Positions 23,045 to 34,645 of a stretch of DNA of 64,000 nt are shown one piece after another (within the stretch, counting starts at the first letter, position 1; every line of letters begins with the position of its first letter). A model generated the notes under the pieces. The model was not told where the DNA came from and made no database searches. It was given only the letters and a program-made list of their open reading frames with translations. Origin of the DNA: Plumapathes pennacea (taxonomy: Eukaryota; Cnidaria; Anthozoa; Antipatharia; Myriopathidae); the NCBI GenBank assembly GCA_964036295.1, contig OZ038469.1:3612067-3676066 (forward strand). Reading direction: 5' to 3'. The translations under genes were made by a program, and so were the position numbers.

Positions 23045-24310
23045 GGTTGTGCCTAAATCGTACCAACGGGAAGGACAGCCGCGCAAGACTGAAAACGAGT
23101 TTAGATCCGATCGCCTCACGACCGAAAATCGGACGATGTCGGTAAATCCTGTCTTCTGTGTATTTCATCGAACGATGAAATTGAGTTAAGTGAAATAACA
23201 TCGCTTCCTTTCATCATAGTTTAGACGATTATAATACATATTGAACCTCGTGGCGAATTAAACTGTAGAAAATGTGACGTGTCCTTCCCGCTGGTACGGT
23301 GCAATCGTGTCGTACCAACGGGAAGGACAGAGTGAAATAACTCGACTATTTTAGTCGAGGATCATTTTAAGTGAAGAGTTAGTGTATCTTCAATAAAATC
23401 AAGTGGCATCTCTTCCTTTGGTGGTGATTTAGACAACTGAGGCGAACTAAACTGTGGAAAATGTGATGTGTCCTTCCCGCTGGTACGATGGAGTTCGATC
23501 GTGCCAGCGGGAAGGATAGCGGGAAATAACCAGACTATCTTTAACCGTATCTTCAGTCGAGGATATACAGAGTAAAATGTACCATCGGAAACTTAAGTAG
23601 AATTGCTTGACTGAATTATATTTGACACAAAATGAGCCTACGACAATCCGAAGACAGCGTACCAGCGGAAAGGACACCACACTTTACTATACTCTGCTTC
23701 ACTGTGAGGCTCATTTTGTGTCAAATATAATTCAGTCAAGCAATTCCACTTGAGTTTCCGATGGTACATTTTACTCTGTATATCCTCGACTGAAGATACG
23801 GTTAAAGATAGTCTGGTTATTTCCCGCTGGTACGATCGAACTCCATCGTACCAGCGGGAAGGACACATCACATTTTCCACAGTTTAGTTCGCCTCAGTTG
23901 TCTAAATCACCACCAAAGGAAGAGATGCCTCTTTATTTTATTGAAGATACACTTACTCTTCACTTAAAATGATCCTCGACTAAAATAGTCGAGTTATTTC
24001 ACTTTGTCCTTCCCGTTGGTACGACACGATTACACCGTACCAGCGGGAAGGACACGTCACATTTTCTACAGTTTAGTTCGCCACGAGGTTCAATATGTAT
24101 TATAATCGTCTAAACTATGATGAAAGGAAGCGATGTTATTTCACTTAACTCGATAAGGCTTGTTCATTTCATCGTTCGATGAAATACAAAGAAGACAGCC
24201 ATCTTGGATTTACCGACATCGTCCGATTCTCGGTCGTGAGGCGATCGGGTCTAAACTCGTTTTCAGTCTTGCGCGGCTGTCCTTCCCGTTGGTACGATTT
24301 AGGCACAACC
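23045..24310. mobile_element. 1.27-kb palindromic foldback element
   Basis: Left arm 23045-23639 and right arm 23707-24310 are reverse complements with scattered mismatches and small indels, around a 67-nt spacer. The outer ends are ggttgtgcctaaatcgtacc and its complement. Each arm contains its own hairpins with stems based on gtccttcccgctggtacg (for example 23280-23328 and 23469-23517). No ORF of interest. A lone arm sits at 8909-9439. Confidence 0.92.
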
Positions 24311-24311
24311 G

Positions 24312-24475
24312 GGAGAATGGGGACCAGCAACCTCAGACCCTTGGGGGAATGGGGACCAGCAACCTCAGGCCCTTGGGAGAATGGGGACCAGCAACCTCAG
24401 ACCATTGGGGGAATGGGGACCAGCAACTTCAGACCCTTGGGGGAATGGGGACCAGCAACCTCAGAACTGCCCTCG
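24312..24475. repeat. 33-bp minisatellite, about 5 units
   Basis: Tandem units gggagaatggggaccagcaa plus about 13 bases, same family as 8786-8908, directly joined to the outer end of the palindrome's right arm. Confidence 0.88.
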
Positions 24476-24952
24476 GGGCAAACATTAACGGATATAGTGA
24501 AATACTATCTGACAATGGCATTCACTGATATAGAGAAAATTAATCCCATTCCGCGCGTAACCTGGTAACTACCCTCCAGCAAAGAAAATGGCGTCTACAA
24601 CGGGAAGCGAATTGCGTAAGGATGGTTACCCCCTCCCGCAGTTTGATTATATTATGTCAGCGGTCGCCCCACTGTATTAATAACTAACCAACCTTGAAGC
24701 AGCGGTAATTTTCGCGCTGTTATGGTTTCTTTCTATTTGCCGTTTTCTGTGTTCGTGTTAGGTAGGATTGCTCCAAAATGTAAATAAAAAAGGATGAGCT
24801 GTGAATGACTCGTTACCAGCGAAACCCCTTGTCAACAAAAGAGACTTAAGGTGGTGTTACACTGGTCAATTTGCAACGATGCGATGTTGCGCTAAAAATC
24901 GTTAAGGTGTAACACCCCATTGCGAACAATTTTTCGCGATGTTTGCAGTGCT

Positions 24953-25004
24953 GCAACGCGTTGCAAGTTTTTGAAAGCGATTCAAAAACTTGCAACGTCG
25001 TTGC
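24953..25004. repeat. 52-nt stem-loop
   Basis: The stem gcaacgcgttgcaagttttt pairs with the downstream complement around a short agcga loop, with two or three mismatches. It sits next to a ggtgttacac...gtgtaacacc inverted pair (24852-24916), so several small palindromes are clustered here. Confidence 0.75.
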
Positions 25005-25314
25005 GTGGATTTGGAGCAAATCGGCGTTGAAAATAGCTTTAGGCAAAGCACTAAACATCTAAGTGAACCATTCCCGGCGATAATTCAGTTGTTGCGACTA
25101 CTCGAGCCTTGTAAAAAATGAAATCAAGTTTCTACAGCAAAACCCGCGCGATGTCCGCATCGAAAGAGATTTAAGGCTACTGCTTTTTAGATGGGACCAC
25201 GTTGAACTGTTCATATGGGACGGTTTAGTAAGCTAGCCGTTAAAGGCTCTGCCCCCCAAAACCTCTTCTCGGGGAGAAGGGGAGGGGTGAAAACCTTCAT
25301 AGTTTTGAGTCGGA

Positions 25315-25545
25315 GTGTTCTCAAAACCCTTGCCCTACTTCAAACTAAAACTGTACGATTTTTCGACCCTATTTAAAAATATATATTTGAGATTTTCGAA
25401 CCTTTTTCAGACTCTGTATACCAAAACATTTTACCCTATTTCTGCACCCAAACACCAAAATATGCAAAATCTACTATTTCAGACCAAAAAGGCAAACTTG
25501 ATCCCCTTTTGCAGCCCCAAAAATGTTAAAAAACGATACTGCCTT
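25315..25545. repeat. taccctatttcag-family repeat, second copy
   Basis: Recurrent accctattt...cagacc phrases resemble those at 11218-11420 and the opposite strand of 38940-39062. Lies inside the transposon at 24602-25880. Confidence 0.5.
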
Positions 25546-25880
25546 TGAGGCGACGCACTGAGTATTGATGGGACCCTCCCCTCCCCCCTCCGGGATATTT
25601 TTCTCTGATTCACGTTGATTTTAGTTACATTTACTAAATTTACACGAAGCGCTAATTTTCTATAAAAGAGTATTGTATGCACGTTTCAAATAAAACGCTT
25701 TAGGAACTTAGATATTTTATACTTTACTTCTTTCTTCGTACACGCTATTTCACTCCGATGTGACGTTTATTTATCACTGCACTACTTTCAGTCAGTTATT
25801 ACTGTTGAGGGGCGACCGCTGACATAATATAATCAGACTACAGGAGGAGTAACCATCCTTACGTGGGAATTCGCTTCCCC

Positions 25881-27107
25881 ATTATTTACTTAGACGCATC
25901 TTGGATTCAAAGCAAGGCTGGCACAAAATTCGTCAGACTGACATGAAACAAGAGAGTTTCCTATCGCTCTAAAGCACCAAGAAAAGCATTCGGCGAGTAA
26001 CATGCACAAATTTCCAAGGAAAGACTAACCTTCTCAGTTATGCCAGGACAGCCTCGTTTTGAAGCTCGTGCCAGTTCCCGTGCAAAGCTAAGCCCTTTTG
26101 AGGGTGTTGCACATTTGGCTAACATTCGCTTCTTGCGTATAAAGCAACGTCAGCCGCAAAAGGAAAACCAGTGCGGGAGGCGACAAACACAAATTGCCAT
26201 CTGAAATGGAGCTTATTTTTAATTCATACCCTGAAGCTCATACATATGACCAACTTCGAACCCTGGATTAATATATTACAGTCAGTACCGACTAATGAAA
26301 CATATAGGCATTGACACAAAATAAACAGATAAACGCTACATATATATTTAGTGACCACACAAGTCAATAATGCTTTTCGCGCGTCCTGATTGGCTCCTCA
26401 GTCTCGGAATAACAAGATCCCGGCGGCTTCCGGTTAAACAGTTTTGTGCGTAGTCTGCGTGCACTAGGATGTCCTGTATCCCCGCTCAAGTCCGATTTTT
26501 GACCAATATTTTTGTCAGAAAATAGGATAGCTATTAGGAGCTAGCCGTTAAACCTGTGTGGTATATACTAAAACAATTAATCAGCGAATAATTCCTAAAT
26601 ATATGCACTGCAGCGAATATGACGTCATGGTAATGCTGTTTTGTGCATAGCCTTTTTTACCAGGAAAATCTCGTGAAATGTTATTGTAACGGTGTGGGCG
26701 GAACTTGTTTCCATTTGATCGGGAAAGATCCACTGGCTTGGTTAAAATAATAGTTGACAACGTCGTCCAACTTTGATGGAAATGCTGTCGTTTATTATCG
26801 TTGTCCAAAATCGTGGAAATTATTTCCGAGTACACTAGAAAAACTGACGACTACTTGTAGTTGAACTTAGGCACACAAGCCAAGAGAGCTTCATTAAGTA
26901 GTAAACTTGAACAAAAGAACCAGTTGCCGAACTTGATATTGAGGCTGGACCCCTAAATGCAGACTACTTGAAATAGAGACTAAACTGAGCGACTGATGAA
27001 GCATAACATAAATTAACTACAACAACTTAAACTAGGAAAGCACTTTTGCCTATGGTGGCACTAACAGTTATTTGGGAGTCAGATTCTTGTGAACTGAAAG
27101 TCCGGCA
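25881..27107. other. intergenic, no gene seen
   Basis: Scattered short ORFs lack recognisable motifs. The stretch would contain the 3'UTR of the downstream-reading sulfotransferase gene at its right side. No repeat structure was recognised. Confidence 0.4.
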
Positions 27108-30100
27108 CTATTGGTCACTATGCATGCTGTAACGTCTTAAAAAGGAATACTTTTCAAATTCTTCTTGGAGTCGGCGTAGCTGCTCGTCCGTCCACACCAC
27201 ACTATTCCTTGTTACGGCCGCCTTTTTGTGCAAAAGTTTGGAGCACGCGTCAAAGTAATCTTCTTCACACGTGACGCCTATGTAATCACACATTTTCTGC
27301 AAGGTCTGTCGTGGTTGCTGAATCAACTCGTGACCATGCACATCCAGGACGTCGTATTTCTGTCGAATCTGTTCGATGGACCGCGTATTTCTTAAATACG
27401 TGTCCATGAATCCGTCCAAATCCTTAGTTAGGTTTACCTGTAGGCGGATTGAGGCTTCTTAACCGTTCGTGGAAACATACTTCTTTTGACATTACTTTCA
27501 TTGGTCAGCGAGGAGGGAGGGGGGGGACTGCGCCCAGGCTTTCAACCCCTTACCCATTTATATACCTCTAGTACAATTTATTGCACCTTTATATGCCTTT
27601 GAACAGGAAAACGTCTAATTGAAACGCATGCAATTCGCTCTGGAACGCGACTTTTGCAAACTTCTTAATAGAGGGACGAGTTTCATTGCCCCTTTGTAAA
27701 ATGCAAATGCGATTTCCCTTTGGCCAGCTTTCACCCGCCCATTTCAAATACCAAAAAGCTTGGCTTTTTTATACCATTCTGAATACCAAAAGCAAAATGG
27801 GACCCTTTTGGGCGGAACTTCCCCGTATAATCGATCACAGGGAGAACGCCCCCCTCCCCCCCCCCAATTTATCGCAATATCTATTTAACCAGAGGTGGAA
27901 TTACAGTAACTTTAATTAGTCAATTTTTAAGGCTTTACAAATGTTGCGCAAAGTACTAAAATTGAACTTGAATTACCTTTTTGCTCAAGTCAGCTGTATC
28001 CCTCGCATTGCCTCGGCGCAGGACTCGTGTCGCTAGGACGTCATAAGGATTTCGTATGACGTGGAGGATTTTAAGTGACACTCCTAAATTCTTTTGGATA
28101 TAGTCCAGCTTGACGAGTCTGGTAGGATCATGGAAGTAGACAGATGTAAAATGTCCCGATTTGTCTCCTATGACCTGCATCACGACAACAACATCAAGAG
28201 CAAAGATAAACAGACAAAGTAATGTGTGAAATACCGTAACTATATCATGGGGGGTCTCCCATGTCAAAAAGGACGGGGATGCTCGTCGTACCTCTTAGGG
28301 TCAAAATCACGGGTTGTGGTACCGCTTAGAGTGCCAACATCAAACGCTGACATTATTATGTGACGTTGTACCATTTAGGGGTCGGTGTCAGTCCAATTAA
28401 CCTTTTTTGTTTGAAAACAGCTAGGGATAAAGTGCTTTATGATATCCTCTTTATAGCTATCAAAGGCATCGAAACTATAAATTCTTGGTATGCTTTTATT
28501 GGTACCTTTTAGGGGTCAAAGTAAGCTCGATCCACGCCCGTTTTAGTACATCTTAAGGGACAAAACGAAAACTCCCGACAAGCATCCCCGTCATTTTTAT
28601 GTAGGAGCCCCCCGTGATCGAAATGCTTTGGCGTATAATACACTACTTCGTTCATTACACGCGTCCCCTGTCCCCCTCCACTGTAATAAAATTGTAAATT
28701 TCCCACCCCTCCTCCCCTCTCCCTTTTTTTACTGACTTGGTGGCCGATCGGTTTGGGGGTGGTGAACCTGAATCCGTAATGAAGCTCCAAGCCAGGAGGT
28801 TGTGGGTTCAATTCCCACGGCCGGCAGTAAGTAAGAAGGTTTTTCATCCGGGGAGGCAACTCCAACGATTTTTCCCTTCTGAACCTGTCTTCTTTCTACA
28901 GGTATTCCACCGGTCGGACATTTGAAACATGAGCCTCTGGCTCGGGAGAATGGGCAACCACTCCCTAATGCTTCGAATTTAAATAAGCGATATTTATTTT
29001 ATTTATTTTATTTTTACCACTCATAATTAAGCGATTTTCACGCGCACATTGGCCACGTTGTTTTCTCACTGCTTTATAGTCTCATTTCATACTTAACATT
29101 GGCTCATTTAGCTCTATAAATAAATATTGTTTATTTAAATTCGAAGCATTAGGGAGTGGTTGCCCATTCTCCCGAGCCAGAGGCTCATGTTTCAAATGTC
29201 CGACCGGTAGAATACCTGTAGAAAGAAGACAGGTTCAGAAGGGAAAAACCATTGGAATTGCCCCCTCGGATGAAAAACCTTCTTACTCTAACTGACTGTC
29301 CTGTAAAACGTTTTCTCTGATCTGCCTGTATAGAATTCATTGCCACATGCCGTTAACAGTACTCAATTCGCTCCGAGGGGTATTTTTAACCTATTTTTAA
29401 CCTAAGTGTCCGCTTTCCGCCTTAAAGAGGTGTCTGCCTTAATAAGTGGTATCTGCTTTGAATATCTTAATACGAAAAAGATATATTAACTACAACCCTA
29501 GATAAAGGCCTGGGAGCGACCTGATGACGTCACACTTACAGTGATCTTGTCCCTGAACTGGCCTTGCCATTGGCCACTCACATGATAGTTGTAGGAATGA
29601 TTTCCAGCCGGCTCTTTGCCCTTAGAAAATAAATCCGGAGGTGATCTGAAACCAAAAGTTGCCAAGTTCTGGGAATGCATGTGTATATTGTTTAGGAATT
29701 TATACTTGGTCAAAGCAAAGTTGGGAATCTGTGACGTGTCTTCTACCCAATTGCTCCATTTACATCCAAGTTCATCAGAAATTATCACTTCTGGATGCGC
29801 ATCCAAGAGGGAAGCGACCAACGTGTGCCCGGTTCTTGAGTGACCAATGAATAAGATGTAATTCCTTACGTCATCATAGATGTTGAGTAAATTTTGGGGT
29901 CTTCTTTTTTCTCTGCTAAACGTTTCTCCTGTGTAGAGACGGAAAACGCTAACGCTCAACTGGATGAAATGTGCTGCTCAGTTGATTTATGAAACGGGGA
30001 ATTTTCTAAAGCAGGGTCACAGGACAAGTAAAAGATTTATTTTCTCATCACATGAATCGCTCGTTGGTGTTTGTGTTCGTGGTCGTGTATATACAATTGT

Positions 30101-30734
30101 ACATGTGCGTGTGTGTAAACCGGTATGTATGTGTTGTCGGTGTATGTATGCCGTTATGCGCTTTTTTTTTTTTTTTTTTTTTTTTGTTCATGGAGTTTTG
30201 ACATTGTTTATAGTATAATATAAGTCCCATAACGTAATTATAGAAAAGAGAGTTTTCAGTTTTAGTCCCAATTATGTTTCCCCCCCCCCCCCCCAAAAAA
30301 AAAGAAAAAAATGTGCATGCATGTGCATGTAAATGTGTATGTGCCGCATACGGAGCTTCGCAAGACAATCTTCGTAAGACAATCTTTATTGAGATACTGC
30401 TGTGATTCTAGAAGTTACCCCTCATGGGTTCCAGAGGTTATGGCAAAAGGCCATCTATTGCAAGATCTCGCCTGCAGTTCGCAAGTACGACAGCATATAT
30501 ACACTGATAGCAAAAGCCCCGCAAAATAAAACGAAAACATACTGTAATTCAATATTTTAGTGAAGGACATTAAACGTACAGCTTACCTTCGGTAACAACC
30601 TCTGGTGCGCAATCCTGCTTTAGTTCTATTTCGCATTCTTGTCTACAAGACATGTTGAAGATTTTTACGTAGAAACAAGCAAGGGCGACCAGGCAGACTA
30701 GAGCAAGAATCTTAGTTTTTTTACTAAAGTGCAT
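27108..30734 (-). CDS. membrane-anchored sulfotransferase, paralogue A, complete, 4 exons
   Basis: Exons 30587-30734, 29540-29928, 27977-28174, 27108-27437 join in frame to 354 residues. Residues 1-30 hold a basic start (MHFSKKTK) and one hydrophobic segment (ILALVCLVALACFYVKIF), the layout of a Golgi type II anchor. The 5'-phosphosulfate loop is GHSRTGHTLVASLLDAHPE (exon 2) and the 3'-phosphate loop is VIRNPYDVLATRVLRR (exon 3), together the PAPS-binding signature. Exon 4 carries LDVHGHELIQQPRQTLQKMC and ends RRYSMHSDQ. Family knowledge: transfers sulfate from PAPS to a carbohydrate or protein in the Golgi lumen; substrate unknown. The start was chosen at the ATG aligned with paralogue B. 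Intron 2 holds an inverted SINE pair. A paralogue lies about 8.7 kb upstream in the same orientation. Confidence 0.88.
27500..27870. other. intron 3 of sulfotransferase A with C/G-rich tracts
   Basis: The intron 27438-27976 contains G-run and C-run tracts (about 27517-27527, 27850-27865) and no further recognised feature. Confidence 0.5.
28741..29016 (+). mobile_element. tRNA-derived SINE with A and B boxes
   Basis: The head has an A-box-like TGGCCGATCGG (28741-28751) and a perfect B box GGTTCAATTCC (28805-28815), 54 bp apart, as in RNA polymerase III promoters derived from tRNA. It ends in an A/T-rich tail of atttatttt units. It lies in intron 2 of sulfotransferase A, antisense to that gene. 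Confidence 0.8.
29118..29288 (-). mobile_element. inverted, head-less copy of the same SINE
   Basis: The segment from ttcgaagcattagggagtgg to ggatgaaaaaccttcttact is the near-perfect complement of 28828-28990. It lacks the tRNA head, so it is 5'-truncated. With the full copy about 100 bp away, it can form a hairpin of about 165 bp in the intron transcript. Confidence 0.85.
30160..30310. repeat. poly-T and poly-C/poly-A low complexity in intron 1 of sulfotransferase A
   Basis: A run of about 24 T (30162-30185) is followed 95 bp later by a C run (about 30282-30295) and an A-rich run. GT-rich sequence precedes it (30060-30150). Confidence 0.85.
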
Positions 30735-32518
30735 CCTTTCAGTGTTACCTAATCCAACCAATTGACGTCTCGCTTTCAGTCTTCAAAATTCGTCTTGTCG
30801 GAGAAGGTTGTTTGGTCGCAATTTCCAAGTGTAGCTAGCATGCAAACCTGTGATTGGATAATTGAATACTTTTAGCCCTGTTATATGGAAGGAGGGTCAT
30901 CTCGGAGGGTCATCTTTCTCTATTGAAATCCCTTGTTCAAGTTTGCGTTTTAACAAAATCTTGGCCTCTGGGATTGTGTTCAGGTCGGCCAGTCGATGCC
31001 TTAAAGAAAATCGTTTTCTTGCCTTGTATCAGCATCATCGCCAGAAATTTCAGACATCCGGTTGCGCCATCTTGGAAAAGGCATCAGGTTTCACGCTGAG
31101 AGCCGCTCAATAAATAACAAAGAAATGTATGGGATCTGATAATAAATTGCGCTTTTCGCTTAACTGAAACACGTTCGTAAAAATGTCTGGGCAGCATTCG
31201 GAAGAGGAAAGCTTCCTAAACACAACAGTACAAAAAATATTTATCTCCGGTAAAATTCGATGTGTACTTTTTTGAATTTAAAATTTCGGCCGACGTAAGA
31301 AGGGATTGATAGCAGAATACGCTCAAAACCGGCTATTGTCACTTTTTAAGCTGCATTTTATACAAGAACCTTGGGTACAACGCAAAATGTTTACCCCGTA
31401 CCTGACTGTCGAAGGATTGAACATCTCCTGTGAAGCCTCGGTCAGTCCCCTGGAGCAAATTCGATGTGTACTTTTTGCGTTTCAATTTGCAGTTCACAGC
31501 CAGCCATGGCGAATACCTCCCGTGAAATACGCTGACTTCGGATGTTGATATTTTGGGCTGGGAAGCTCCAAATCGCATGAAAATTGCATCAAACGAAAGC
31601 TAATTTCAACTAGGTCGTTCAGCGGTACATCTCCTAAATGTAGCAGTCTCTTTTTGAACCGGAGAAACTCATCCCTCCCCCACCCCACTGAGACGAAATA
31701 CGTAACAATGTTGAATGTATGAATGGCGCATGCTCATACCGCACGCCGCTGGGAAAGACCGGAAGCAATCGTGGACGCAAAATGTCCGGAATTTCTGGCG
31801 ATGTCTTGTTGTACATTCTATCGCTTGTCACCGAAATGGCGGTTAACAGTTGAGCTGCTGAGTAACCGCACCTGGAGGTCGTAGCGCCTGACAGACGAAC
31901 ATTAAATTTCGAGATGGCGACCCGCTTGGAGTCTCCAAATACTACAGCATTAGTGTCGTGATTATTACCTTCGCGAAGTTTGGGGATGATAACTTAATTC
32001 GCATAATCACATGATTTAGCGCGTCCTTGCGTGGCTGACGAGTGCAGTGAATGCAGTAGTGTATTATACGCCAAAGCATTTCGATCACGTCTAATGCGCC
32101 ACACAACGCTGCTTTCTTTTTTCCCATATATATACGTGAATACAGAGCAGTTTTCTCTCGTTATATCGGGAAAGGATTTTGTTATAGCCCTAAGAAGCAG
32201 TGAAACACATCATTCTAGCTTCACGCTAAATGTATAATGTGTTCATGGACGGTAAAACCGTACTGAACTTTTGCTAGAAACCGCATAAGCTCCTTTCGCC
32301 CATGTTCGAGTCATTTGAGTTTGGCAAAAATCGAATTTTATTAAATATTTATGATAATAATTCAATTGTAATGTTTGTCTCGCCGCAAAGAAACTAATAA
32401 TTCAGCATCGTTATTTGTAATATAGATTTAATAGTTTGAGCTACAACGCGGACGACTTGGAGATTGATAAAACCAATCTCCGTGAAAACCGAAAATTGCT
32501 TATGAGAGCAAGGCCAGG
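30735..32518. other. upstream region of sulfotransferase A, no further gene seen
   Basis: Should contain the promoter and 5'UTR of the gene, which cannot be delimited. A 33-nt stretch at 32057-32089 is the exact complement of 28613-28645, a relic of a dispersed repeat. Short ORFs (31306-31548 and others) show no recognised motif. Confidence 0.4.
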
Positions 32519-32524
32519 CTTATA

Positions 32525-33737
32525 GGTCCGTGGGTCTTCCGTCCATTCAATTTTCGTATAAAATTACAAAATCAAAAATTGAATATCGAAGTTCCAATTT
32601 TCATATTTTATCGTTTATGCGGCAATGAAAATTAGAAATTCCTCTTGGACTTTGCATCGATGTATATTTTCAACAATCCAAAATTGAATTTGGTTTTCCA
32701 ATTTCTCCTTTCCGATGTGTTGGAAAATCAGAAATCTAACCACCAGTTTTCCTTTTCAATCCGTTGAAAAGCGACAAAAACGGACGCATACTTCGTATGA
32801 TTCGAACGGGAGATCAATTTTCATACGAAAATTGAAACATCGAATTTTGACAAAATTTCCCGAGGGGGAGTGTATAGCTAGTCTGTTTCGGCTGCTAGTT
32901 TCCCGAGTGTGTGTGGGAACTTGGTTCTTCGTTTGCCAAGGGGAGGGGACACGGGATTTTCTGGACCACTCTTAGCCCGAAAATGGCGGCGCGCAAGAGG
33001 TTTAATTTGTAAAGACGACGAATTGATGTGCGATTGCCTGAGTCTAAACGAGTCCGAACGTCGTAAAAAGAAAAATCCAATAGCTAGCAAGGTGAAATAA
33101 ACTGCACGAGTTCGGTCTCTTACCTGTCATTACGACGTTCGGCGGCCATACTTAGCCTACATTGGCGCCTAATCTTCGGCGTTTCTATTCCACAGTCATT
33201 GCCACACTTTGTAGACTTAGGCAATCGCACATCAATTCATCGTCTTTACGAAATAAACCTCTTGCGCGCCGCCATTTTCGGGCCGAATGGTCCAGAAAAT
33301 CCCGTGTCCCCTCCCCTACAAACGAAGAGCCAAGTACCACACACTCGGGAAACTAGCAGCCGAAACAGACTAGCCATACACTCCCCCTCGGGAAATTTTG
33401 TCAAAATTCGATGTTTCAATTTTCGTATGTACGAAAATTGAAAATTGATCTCCCGTTCGAATCATACGAGGTATGCGTCCGTTTTTGTCGCTTTTTAGCG
33501 GATGGAAAAGGGAAACTGGTTGTTAGATTTCTGATTTTCCAACACATCGGAAAGGAGAAATCGGAAAACCAAATTCAATTTTGGATTGTTGAAAATATAC
33601 ATCGATGCAAAGTCCAAGAGGAATTTCTAATTTTCATTGCCGCATAAACGATAAAATATGAAAATTGGAAACTTCAATATTCAATTTTTGATTTTGTAAT
33701 TTATACGAAAATTGAATGGACGGAAGACCCACGGACC
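32525..33737. mobile_element. 1.2-kb foldback transposon with 6-bp target duplication
   Basis: The arms begin GGTCCGTGGGTCTTCCGTCC at 32525 and end with its complement at 33737. They stay complementary for about 500 bp each, around a spacer of roughly 120-200 bp near 33050-33180. Direct copies of CTTATA flank both ends (32519-32524 and 33738-33743). The interior has no transposase ORF. It has inserted into an older MITE-like repeat related to 9440-9745. Confidence 0.92.
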
Positions 33738-33975
33738 CTTATACGGCGCACAATCGTCGTTTTCAATTCAGACGAATTCTATTCTAGCGGGGACATCTAA
33801 AATCGAATTGTATATTTGTCATAAGGAGTTAAATTTGTCTAACAGTCATTATCCATCATGTCCACACGGGTGACAACGTCTGAAATACATGTTCGATTTA
33901 GACGTCGCACTAGCGACGCATCAAATAAAATGCATCAATTTACATGCACGAATTATCAGTTGAGAATATAGGACG
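33738..33975. repeat. right part of the MITE-like repeat interrupted by the foldback element
   Basis: ttatacggcgcacaatcgtc matches 9451 onward (ttatacgtcgcacaatcgtc), and the left remainder (about 32505-32524, aggccaggcttata) matches the 9438 side. The later part is partly complementary to the 9630-9720 segment, consistent with a palindromic repeat. Confidence 0.65.
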
Positions 33976-34460
33976 ATGGTCCGTTGGGATTTCGTTCATT
34001 CAAAAATCGAAAATTGAATTCACACCTAAGATGTTGTTTCAACCTTGAAGGTTGATTTTTAATTTAAACACTTAACGTCAAGTCCGAAAATGGATTCACA
34101 GAATTAAATTATTTATAAAGAAAATTGAATTTAACTTCGCGAAATCAATTTACACGGTAATCAGCGCCTTCAAGATAATTCGTCCACATTTCCATGCTAG
34201 TGTACATGAATTTCCTATGCGGCCCAATGCGTTTTTCACTGAATTCGACTAGTAAACTATAAGAGACGTGTGCTATCGTCGAGTCATGAATCAAATTTTT
34301 TTCTTGGTTCAATGTTTTCTGCATGCCACGATAGTAAGTTGTATGATTCGTTTGAAATGAGTCCACAAACCTACGAGTATTACGGTTCCGTTCCGTTCCG
34401 CTCCGTGGGAAATGGCTACTGTTATACCGTAGAACCTCCCTGAGCGATCACCTCCCGTAA

Positions 34461-34645
34461 AGGCTGGTTCACACGGTAAAGCAAGCGAAAACGCAAGCGC
34501 AAGAGAATGAAAACTTTTCCATTCTCTTGCGCTTGCGCTTGCGTTTGCGTTTGCTTCACAAATTTTATCGTGTGAACCGGTCGCTTGCGTTTGCGTTTGC
34601 GCTTGCGCTTGCGCTTGCGCTTGCTTTACTCGTGTGAACCAGGCT
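34461..34645. mobile_element. PIF/Harbinger-like MITE with TAA duplication
   Basis: The ends AGGCTGGTTCACAC and GTGTGAACCAGGCT are inverted with one mismatch, and TAA lies on both sides (34458-34460, 34646-34648). Inside are runs of gcttgc/gcaagc hexamers on both strands, which form a strong stem around 34480-34560. Confidence 0.75.

Larger units (their letters stand above)
24602..25880. mobile_element. non-autonomous transposon with about 75-bp terminal inverted repeats
   Basis: The left end gggaagcgaattgcgtaagg and the right end (complement of 25805-25880) match over about 75 bp, including gattatattatgtcagcggt. The left 220 bp also match 8547-8780. Inside are a foldback (24953-25004) and a repeat of the taccctatttcag family, but no transposase ORF. 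The flanking duplication was not resolved. Confidence 0.75.

Noticed and set aside
28741-28830. Functional tRNA gene
   Set aside because: A and B boxes are present, but the rest does not fold into a convincing cloverleaf and a SINE body with A/T-rich tail follows.
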